A stretch of DNA of 64,000 nt from Flavobacteriaceae bacterium. GTDB lineage: Bacteria > Bacteroidota > Bacteroidia > Flavobacteriales > Flavobacteriaceae. The DNA is taken from positions 1 through 64,000 of the forward strand of contig CANGTQ010000013.1 of NCBI GenBank assembly GCA_947456955.1, given 5' to 3'. Position 1 is the stretch's first letter. Every line of letters begins with the position of its first letter. A model generated the notes under the pieces. That model was given only the letters and a program-made list of their open reading frames with translations, made no database searches and was not told the DNA's origin. Below are positions 17,267-24,800 of this stretch, one piece after another. The position numbers and the translations under genes were made by a program.

Positions 17267-17680
17267 TTAATGAGGATCTTCTTTTAAATCATCGACAGAA
17301 TATTTTTCAAATATTCCGTTTCCGGCATTATCTGGGTATAAAATGACACTATCGTTTTCTAACTTCCATGTGCCTCTATCAGTAATATCGCTATTATTAT
17401 TAAATCTGATATATGTTCTTTTATCCGTTTCTTTAGCGTATTCCCAAACATCAAATGTTATTGTTCTATTATTTAAGGAAAACCATTTATGATCCATATC
17501 ATCCTCGCCAAAAGTAAATTCTTGATAGAGGCAAAATATTCCAAAACATAAACATAAAAGAAATACTATAAAATTACATCCCGTTGAATTTGATTCCGAG
17601 TCTGAACCACTATCACCGCAGTTTGGACAAGGTTTATATTTAGGAACATAAGGATAATCACAGTTTAAGCACTTTGCCAT
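17267..17680 (-). CDS. Zinc-ribbon membrane protein with extracytoplasmic domain
   Basis: 137 residues: two CxxC pairs (KCLNC and PCPNC) at the N-terminus, a Ser/Asp linker, a membrane helix (about 37-54, NFIVFLLCLCFGIFCLYQ), then about 80 residues that look like a lipocalin-type or DUF-type beta domain (WKLENDSVILYP). It is a longer paralogue of the 49-residue peptide at 13096, in the opposite orientation. Likely anchored with the zinc ribbon in the cytosol and the beta domain in the periplasm. Function not known. Confidence 0.65.
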   Translation of the reverse strand: MAKCLNCDYPYVPKYKPCPNCGDSGSDSESNSTGCNFIVFLLCLCFGIFCLYQEFTFGEDDMDHKWFSLNNRTITFDVWEYAKETDKRTYIRFNNNSDITDRGTWKLENDSVILYPDNAGNGIFEKYSVDDLKEDPH

Positions 17681-17792
17681 TTTTTTTCGGTTTAATAATT
17701 TTACTTTTAAATTAAGTAGACCTATAAACTGTTAATGTTTATAAACAAACTTACTTATTTCTATAAACTAGGAGAATCTTCAATAAAATCGA

Positions 17793-17803
17793 CCGCTTCG
17801 CGG
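17793..17803 (-). other. Small hairpin downstream of the variable repeat
   Basis: CCGC-GAA-GCGG on the minus strand, a GC-rich 4-bp stem in AT-rich surroundings, 25 bases after the stop of the lectin-like gene. Diversity-generating retroelements often carry a hairpin just downstream of the variable repeat; this one is short, so the link is tentative. Confidence 0.4.
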
Positions 17804-17828
17804 CATTAATTAGTTAAATAGATGAAAG

Positions 17829-18149
17829 TTATAAAGCCCGAACTGCACGCGCGTAGTACGTGTAGCCCTTATAGTTGACCTTGGCAGCCCCATCGTTGAA
17901 GCCGAAGTCCCACGCGTGGCCGTCGTCGTACTCCGTACTACTCCAATAGTGCTGATAATTAAAATTGCCTTGCCCTTTTTTGTGCAATTGTATATACATT
18001 GCTTCTAGCTCTTCTTTTGTTGGCAATCGCCAGCCGCTGCCTAGTTCACTACACGCTCTTTCGGCTTTATCCCAACTCATTCCGTTAGGAAAATCTTGGA
18101 TTGCTACTTGCAATTCGGCTCCAGTAATTGGTTGTGTTATTTTTAACAT
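17829..18149 (-). CDS. DUF1566/C-lectin-like protein, probable target of a diversity-generating retroelement
   Basis: 106 residues, no signal peptide. The sequence follows small DGR target proteins: MSWDKAERACSELG.GWRLPTKEELEAMY, then YWSSTEYDDGHAW, and the closing YYARAVRAL typical of a C-type-lectin/FGE-like fold. The 3' third is strikingly GC-rich and its codons end almost always in C or G (GAC GAC GGC CAC GCG TGG GAC TTC...), unlike the AT-ending codons of the first 70 residues. Adenine-directed mutagenesis of AAC-rich templates produces exactly such NNC codons. Known: DGR targets display variable residues on a lectin-like surface for ligand binding. No reverse transcriptase or template repeat is in this window, so activity needs one elsewhere. 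Confidence 0.75.
   Translation of the reverse strand: MLKITQPITGAELQVAIQDFPNGMSWDKAERACSELGSGWRLPTKEELEAMYIQLHKKGQGNFNYQHYWSSTEYDDGHAWDFGFNDGAAKVNYKGYTYYARAVRAL
17832..17948 (-). repeat. Putative DGR variable repeat (VR)
   Basis: The GC-rich block encoding YWSSTEY... to RAVRAL. From the ACG of Ser-Ser-Thr to the CGT of Ala-Arg, only four codons (GAT, GCT, TAT and the last CGT) do not end in C or G. The constant end GCAGTTCGGGCT would be the initiation site of mutagenic homology. Confidence 0.65.
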
Positions 18150-18206
18150 AATTCTGTTTTTTTAATTATTCCTACTGTGTTAAAAGGCATTTAGGGTTTC
18201 GTTTGT

Positions 18207-18214
18207 CAAATTTA
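18207..18214 (-). promoter_or_regulatory. -7 promoter box of the DUF1566 gene
   Basis: TAAATTTG on the minus strand, 58 bases before the ATG at 18149. No good -33 TTG. Confidence 0.4.
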
Positions 18215-18297
18215 TTATTTTCTTTGTTTATGTCGTCTTTTTACCAATGACTGCTAGCTTTTGCCTAAAAGAAGTTAGCGGTTGGGCGAGACACTTG

Positions 18298-19887
18298 TTA
18301 ATCATGATTTGCTGTTTTAATAAAAACTTCTACACGTCTGTTTTTTTGCCTGTTTAACACTGAAGTATTAGGTAAAGCAGGGTTTTGATCACCAAAACCT
18401 TTTGATACAACAGCGTTTTTTACGCCATTTAACAATAAAAATTCCTTTACAGCATCAGCACGTTTTTTGGAAAGCTGTAAATTATAATCAGCATTGCCAA
18501 AATTATCTGTGTGACCAAAAATTTCAATAGTTGAATCCTTATTCTGCTTAATTTGATCAACTAATAATAATAAGTATTTTTTAAAAGAATTTTTTATTAC
18601 AAATGAATTGAAATCAAAGAACAAATCGCTTGCAATGAAAGCTGGTGATTGGGTGTTTTGTAAATGGTAAATATTTGTTTCAAATTCTCTGTTCAATGAA
18701 GCAATTTGTAAACCATGCAATTCATAACCGGGTCTATAATTTGTTTCTCTTACACCACCGTCTCCGGCAACTCCACCTTGTGTGGGTTTAAAACCAAGTT
18801 TATTAGCAGAAGCAACGAAAGCATCCCTTTTGGAATTTTCTTTATAACCCCAATCATCGTAAGGGGTATTTGCATCTTCCACTACATAAGGACCTTGCCA
18901 GTTAACCCAATCATTTAAGGTTTTCCTCTTGAATGCATACACATCTAAATCAGTTTTATCTTTTACATAGCCATTTGAACTGAGATATAAAGTTAAACCA
19001 TCGGCTGAGAGCCAAGGTGTACGTTCCGAAAAATTAGTGTTAATGATATTACCTAAATTAATAGGGACAGACCAATAATCACCTTCTTTTAAACTCACAT
19101 AAATATCTGTATTACCCCAAAAGCTATCATTCCATTTCCACCCCTTTTTATGATATTCACCAACATGCCCAGATCTATCAGAAACGAATAAAATAAATGA
19201 TTGATCTTCTGCCATCCATCCATCGGCTTCCGTAAAAATTGAATTTACTGGTTCAGGTAGATGATTAACTTGGTATCCGGATTTTGTGTTGCGAATAAAA
19301 AACAAATCAGTAGTTTGAACACCGGCATCCTTATCCTTTTTAACACCTAATTTTTCAGGATAATTACCTGTTATCAATAAATCGCCATTTGCAAAAACTT
19401 GCGAAACAACTTCATGCCCATTTGTATTAAAGGAAGCGAGTGGTCGAGCATCTTCCCAAATCCCTTCTTTAAGATTACTCACAAAAATATCTTCGCCTCC
19501 TGCTGATTTTTCTTTGGTAAAGTCCAACTTAAAATCAAAAAAACCTGTCCTATCCATGGCTGAGAAGAATAATGCTTTCCCATCAGGTGAGATTATTGGC
19601 AAATACTCGTTTGATGAGGTATTAATAGAATGACCAAGCTTTATTTTTTGTCTGGTAATACCCGTGTTTAGCGTTGATAACTGAATGATTTTATTATTGC
19701 TAATTGTAGTATCAACTGAAGATTGAGAAACTTCATTATTTACCTCTTTATTAGTTTGATTGCCAACACACCCAGTTAATATCAAAAGAAGTACAAAAAT
19801 AGTTAATCCTAAACATAACATATAGAACCTATATGACGTTGTAGAGCTTTTGAAAAATATGATTTTTAAATTTACATAAAGGTTCAT
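18298..19887 (-). CDS. OmpA-family lipoprotein with PD40 beta-propeller repeats
   Basis: 529 residues from ATG 19887; 19821 is an alternative, while an in-frame start at 20037 would add an implausible 50-residue leader. The N-terminus has a positively charged region and hydrophobic core ending in LILTGC, a lipobox, so it is a lipoprotein. The middle has WD40/PD40-like blades (SPDGKALFFSA, ADGLTLYLSSNG). The C-terminal 110 residues form an OmpA peptidoglycan-binding domain: IEIFGHTDNFG, NLQLSKKRADAVKEFL, and NRRVEVFIK. Known: such proteins anchor the outer membrane to peptidoglycan in Bacteroidota, and the diaminopimelate-binding Asp and Arg of OmpA are in TDNFG and RR. No partner (porin-like T9SS gene) is adjacent. 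Confidence 0.85.
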   Translation of the reverse strand: MNLYVNLKIIFFKSSTTSYRFYMLCLGLTIFVLLLILTGCVGNQTNKEVNNEVSQSSVDTTISNNKIIQLSTLNTGITRQKIKLGHSINTSSNEYLPIISPDGKALFFSAMDRTGFFDFKLDFTKEKSAGGEDIFVSNLKEGIWEDARPLASFNTNGHEVVSQVFANGDLLITGNYPEKLGVKKDKDAGVQTTDLFFIRNTKSGYQVNHLPEPVNSIFTEADGWMAEDQSFILFVSDRSGHVGEYHKKGWKWNDSFWGNTDIYVSLKEGDYWSVPINLGNIINTNFSERTPWLSADGLTLYLSSNGYVKDKTDLDVYAFKRKTLNDWVNWQGPYVVEDANTPYDDWGYKENSKRDAFVASANKLGFKPTQGGVAGDGGVRETNYRPGYELHGLQIASLNREFETNIYHLQNTQSPAFIASDLFFDFNSFVIKNSFKKYLLLLVDQIKQNKDSTIEIFGHTDNFGNADYNLQLSKKRADAVKEFLLLNGVKNAVVSKGFGDQNPALPNTSVLNRQKNRRVEVFIKTANHD

Positions 19888-19957
19888 TAGTGGCACAAAG
19901 GTTAAAAATAACCCACATACGCCCCACTTGAGGGTAGGTGCGGTTATGGGCAGGTGA

Positions 19958-20077
19958 TTATAAATAGATTGTTGAATCACAAAATTTAATACAATTCTCT
20001 TTATTTTTAAATTTATTTTGAGCATTCGCAAGCCCAAAAGAGTAAAACACAGTTGCTAAAATCAATAAATTTTTCAT
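19958..20077 (-). pseudogene. Signal-peptide fragment of a lost secreted protein
   Basis: A 39-codon frame starts MKNLLILATVFYSFGLANAQ, a textbook Sec signal peptide with an A-N-A-Q cut site, but stops 19 residues later, 70 bases before the OmpA gene. It is probably the 5' remnant of a secreted-protein gene cut by a rearrangement; a genuine small peptide is possible. Confidence 0.4.
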
Positions 20078-20289
20078 TTTGTTATTTTCTTTTAATTTTT
20101 ACCTTACTCTTATGGAATTTCTGCATACTCCCTGTTTTAATAGTGGTATTCCTGTCTCCATTTTTTGTTTGTCAACTTTAGGAGGTCAACCTGCTTTAAA
20201 CTGATATGTCGTTTAAACTTCCCCATAAATAAAATTTAAATTTAAAAAATGCTAAATTTACAAAAAAATAAGCCAAATTGAATAAGACA

Positions 20290-21099
20290 ATGCCAAAACA
20301 ATTCAAGACCATAAAACCTATTTCAACCAAACACAACCTTTGGTCGACTTTGGATATACCAGTAGGAACAATACTCGAACAAATTCCTGATACCAAAAAT
20401 CTAATCCATCCCATTAAGGGCATAGTAGTGGAATATAACAATCAAAACATAGCAATACCTTATGAATATCTCATTCCAAATTATGAGTATAAAACCACCA
20501 TTTTGTTATTACATGGTTTCAACAGTGCACCAGAAAATAAAAAAGCCATAATCAGTCAATGGCTAATTGACAACAATCTGGAAGGTATTATCGATTTCAT
20601 TGCACCACAACTGAATTACAATCCCAACGAAGCCATAAAACAACTAGGTAGCATTATTCAAGAAAATTATGGAAACATCATTGTATTGGGAACTTCGCTT
20701 GGTGGGTTCTATGCTAATTATGTTCGTGCTATGAATCAAACGGACCAAATAAAAGTGCATACCATAAACCCAAGTTGGTCACCAAGTAGTAACCTTAAAA
20801 AAGAAGTCAATAAATCGCATAATAATTTAAAAACAAATGAGAATTGGATTTTTACTGATGCACATTTAAACTATTTAGCGCATTTTGAAAAAGAATGTCT
20901 CGAAAATTTAAAACAGTATTCGGGAGCCCATTATACTTTGCATATTGCTAACTTTGACGAAGTGCTAACTTTTGATACTATGTTTGATTATTTAAAAGAA
21001 AATAACGTACCTAACAAGCCTTATTATTACAACACCAATCATCGATTTGAAGTTGTAAATGATTTGCTTGATAACATTAAATTGGAATTAATACCTTAA
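20290..21099 (+). CDS. YqiA/UPF0227-type alpha/beta-hydrolase (esterase)
   Basis: 269 residues from ATG 20290; the in-frame TTG at 20278 would add MNKT without gain. Seen: oxyanion loop LLLHGFNSAP, nucleophile elbow GTSLGGFYA (GxSxGG), and a C-terminal catalytic His in TNHRFE. These are the marks of the YqiA/YcfP esterases. The 70-residue N-terminal extension before the hydrolase core is extra compared with E. coli YqiA (193 residues). Cytoplasmic. The DUF6150 gene follows after 5 bases and probably shares its transcript. Confidence 0.8.
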   Translation: MPKQFKTIKPISTKHNLWSTLDIPVGTILEQIPDTKNLIHPIKGIVVEYNNQNIAIPYEYLIPNYEYKTTILLLHGFNSAPENKKAIISQWLIDNNLEGIIDFIAPQLNYNPNEAIKQLGSIIQENYGNIIVLGTSLGGFYANYVRAMNQTDQIKVHTINPSWSPSSNLKKEVNKSHNNLKTNENWIFTDAHLNYLAHFEKECLENLKQYSGAHYTLHIANFDEVLTFDTMFDYLKENNVPNKPYYYNTNHRFEVVNDLLDNIKLELIP

Positions 21100-21104
21100 T
21101 AATA

Positions 21105-21443
21105 ATGAAAAAATTTTGCTTATCAGTTATAACTATACTTCTGTTTTCTATTAATGCTACAGCCCAAAAAGTATATTCTGTTGAATATCAAAACCAAGCC
21201 GATGTTAAAGTTTTTGTAGTTGATTATGAAAACCAAGCTGATTTAAAAGTCTATAAAGTAAAATACCAAAACCAAGCTGACAAAAATGAAGGCAGGTGGT
21301 TTTTTACGGATTATGCTAATCAAGCTGATAAAAAAATACACTTCGTTAAGTATGCCAACCAATCTGACTTAAAAATCTATTTTGTAAAATATGAAAACCA
21401 AGCAGGTTGGAATAACAAGTCTAAAATTCAGTTGATGTATTAA
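21105..21443 (+). CDS. Secreted DUF6150-type YxNQAD repeat protein
   Basis: 112 residues: a signal peptide (MKKFCLSVITILLFSINATA) followed by seven units of about 12 residues built on VxYxNQADxKV (VEYQNQADVKVF, VDYENQADLKVY, VKYQNQADKN, ...). The alternation of hydrophobic residues suggests beta-strands stacked in a small solenoid, and the conserved N-Q-A-D turns. This is the DUF6150 pattern common in Flavobacterium. Periplasmic or surface-located; no function known. Five bases after the esterase gene. Confidence 0.75.
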   Translation: MKKFCLSVITILLFSINATAQKVYSVEYQNQADVKVFVVDYENQADLKVYKVKYQNQADKNEGRWFFTDYANQADKKIHFVKYANQSDLKIYFVKYENQAGWNNKSKIQLMY

Positions 21444-21812
21444 GGGTGGTTAAGTAATTTGAATTCAGCTCTTCGAATTAAAGTTGGTGCGTAAAAGCGC
21501 CACCTTCGAGTAGCTGCAAAATGTCATAGGCAACTTTAGTAGACCGCAAAAACAAAGACAACAAGACAATTATAATGACAAAGAGTAAAATTATTTGGCT
21601 GACAATTTCCCTCATATTCTTGGGGTTGAAATTTTAATTAGCTTTTACTCGTTTTGAGTATTTCTCGCAAAGTCGAAAAAACACAGAGAAAATTTACTAT
21701 ATACTGCGTCTTTGCGTCTTTGGGTCTTTGCGAGTTAAATAATTTTTAGTAAAAAGTCTTAAATTGAATTTTTATCGGATAGCAATGTTTTATTTTATTG
21801 TTTTTAGTTATG
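21444..21812. other. Intergenic region with an inverted CTCGCAAAG repeat
   Basis: No gene. Between about 21663 and 21734 the 9-base arms CTCGCAAAG and CTTTGCGAG face each other around TGCGTCTTTGCGTCTTTGGG, a style of intergenic repeat frequent in flavobacteria. It lies between convergent genes and may terminate or simply be a repeat. Confidence 0.5.
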
Positions 21813-24800
21813 TTATGGATGAGATGAATAAATAAAGTTATCATTATTATTTAATAACAATGGAAAATCAAAGATATCAACTGCACCATCGCCATTTAAA
21901 TCTGTTGACAAATAGCCTGACGAGAAATTATCATTATCATTTAACAATAATGGGAAATCAAAAATATCTACCGCTTCATCTTGATTCAAATCTCCTGAAT
22001 AGAAACCGTAAACTCCCGACTCTAATTGAATCATGTTGTCGCCATAAGCTTTATTAGCAGCTGTTGTGAAATCATAAGTCAATGGCTTAGATCCAACTGT
22101 CTGTGCTGTAGCACTCCATGTTTGAATAGCATTTCTGTGTTTAACAGCAATATAGAAAGATCCGCTTGGTGCTGTACCGAAGGTAGCTGTAGCTGTTCCA
22201 TCTGTATGTAATCGCGCTGTTACACTTGCAACTAAGGCACTTGTAATTGAATCTCTCAACTCAACAGTAACATCATCAACATCCGTTGTACTTGATCCAA
22301 CTCCTTGGTTCGCTATAACTGGTCGCATTGAATTAGTATCTGTATCATAGTAACCTTGGATGTTTAATTTCAAGTTAACAATAGATTCACATGGGTTGAT
22401 TGTCAATACTAACGTTTTAGTATCTGGACAACCGGCAGCATTAGTACTTGTTGAAGTATATGTGCCACTTGATGTATAGGTTTGTTCGTTAACCGACCAA
22501 GTGTATGTATCACAAGCTGAAACTGTTTGGCTTGAAGATGTGCTGTTATTGATTGTTAATACTAATGTCTTAGTGTCAGGACAACCAGCTGCATTTGTTC
22601 CAACAAAAGTATATGTTCCACTTGCAGTATACGTTTGTCCATTCACTGACCAAGTATACGTATCACATACTGATACTGATACTGATACTGAATGACTTGA
22701 TGCTGTGCTACTGTTAATAGTTAAATTTAGTGTAATGTTTTGTGAACATCCAGCTGCATTTGTACCTTCAAAAACATAAGTTCCCGATGTGGTATAAGTT
22801 TGTCCGTTTACTGACCAGGTATATGTATCACAAGCATTTACTGTTTGGCTTGATGGTGTGCTGGCATAGATAGTCAAAACTAATGTTTTAGTGTCACATC
22901 CTGACACGGTAGTGTAAGTTCCGCTTGATGTATAGGTCTGACCATTTACTGACCAAGTATAACTATCACATGCAGAAGTTGTAGTAGTACTACTTGTAAT
23001 TGGGATAATCGTTAAATTTAATGTTTTCGTATCACATCCTGTTACTGAAGTATACGTTCCAGATGTAGTATAGGTTTGACCATTCACTGACCATGTATAA
23101 CTTCCACATGCACTTGCTGTTGTAGTAGTACTACTTGTAATTGGGGTAATCGTTAAATTTAATGTTTTCGTATCACATCCTGTTACTGAAGTATACGTTC
23201 CAGATGTAGTATAGGTTTGACCATTCACTGACCATGTATAACTTCCACATGCACTTGCTGTTGTAGAACTACTTGTGCTTGGTGTTATCGTTAAATTCAA
23301 TGTTTTAGTATCGCAACCCGACACATAAGTATACGTTCCACTTGAAGTGTAGGTTTGTCCGTTTACTGACGATGTGTAACTATCACATGCTGAAACCGTT
23401 TGGCTAGATGATGTATTACCATTAATTGTAACTCCTAAAGTTGAACTATTTGAACATCCAGAACCATTTAAAGAGTAAGTTATTGTTGCAACTCCCACTC
23501 CTGCTCCAGTAACTAATCCAGAAGAATTTACAGAAGCTATAGCTGAATTTGAAGAAGACCATGTTCCACCAGTAGTACCATTTGTAGTTAATGCACTAGT
23601 GCCATTCAAACAGAAAGACTGTAACCCACTCAAGGTTCCAGTATTTGGCAATGATATAATAGTCACCGTAAAGGTATTGTTACTACTTACTGCGCCCGAG
23701 GTACTATTTCTAACTGTCAAAACCCCATTATAAGTTCCCGAAGTTGCACCACTTGGAACAGATAAAACAATAGGTGAAGTAGCTAATGTTGCATTTGTTA
23801 CGCTAGAAAAACCTGCGCTGATAGCAGTTGAATCATAAACAATACTGTATTGATTTGGACTATTTGTAGTCGCTGTATAAGATAAATTAGCCGTTGTAAT
23901 CCCTTTACATACCGAAGGATTTGCACCCAAAGTAATTGTAGGAGCTGGAGCTAAAGCGGTAACTTTCTGTCCTGAACTGTAATAAGACCAGTTTTCAGAA
24001 TAAAAATAATAATCATAATTTATCGATGCAGTTACTGTATTTGTTGTAGAAGATCCAACACCTGTTGCATATATAACTGTTCCCGAACCTATAGCACTAT
24101 TAAGAGCATAAGCAGTTCCGTTAGTTGGAGCAGTAGGTGTTCCATCTTTTGGATACCTAACAATCATCACATTGTAGGCTGTACTTCCTCCGGTGAATTT
24201 AGTCCATCCCAACGATGCAGTTGTTCCCGAAATACTAGCTGTACATGATGTTGGATTTCCAAGTGCATTTACCGTAACTGGAATATAATTTCCACTAGTA
24301 TATACCGTATAATTATTTCCATTTTGATAAGCTACTAAATTTACATCTAATCTATAGCTTCCGGTAGCAGTACAATGAACGGAGTTAGCACCTGTATTTG
24401 GCACATATTCGTATTTTTTGTTAGATACACTTGAACAAACTCCCGAACTACTAAAAGGTAATGTTAACGCTGTTCCAAAGCTAGGAGCAGCTCCCCCAAC
24501 AACATAATAACGCCATTGTAAAAAAGAACCATCATTACTCGCAGGAAAACCAAAAGTTAGCGTATTTGCTCCCATATAAAACTTATCACCTAAATAAGTT
24601 GTATATGCGGATGTATTTCCAGAGCTTAAATTTCCGGTTCCAGCTCCATCACAGGCTTGGCTATTTGTATTAAACCAAGTAGTAATCCCAGTTGTTCCTT
24701 GCAATACCGCAACTTTACCTCCAAACTGACCTTGAGCAATATTTAATGACTGATTTATGTTAAAACAGTTTACTCCATTAATAATTTTGTTAATGTAAAT

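Noticed and set aside
17829..18149. Formylglycine-generating enzyme
   Set aside because: The protein is only 106 residues and lacks the catalytic cysteines and most of the FGE domain; the lectin-like DGR target explanation fits better.
22026..22695. Plus-strand ORFs within the giant surface gene
   Set aside because: They mirror the repetitive minus-strand coding sequence and have no support of their own.
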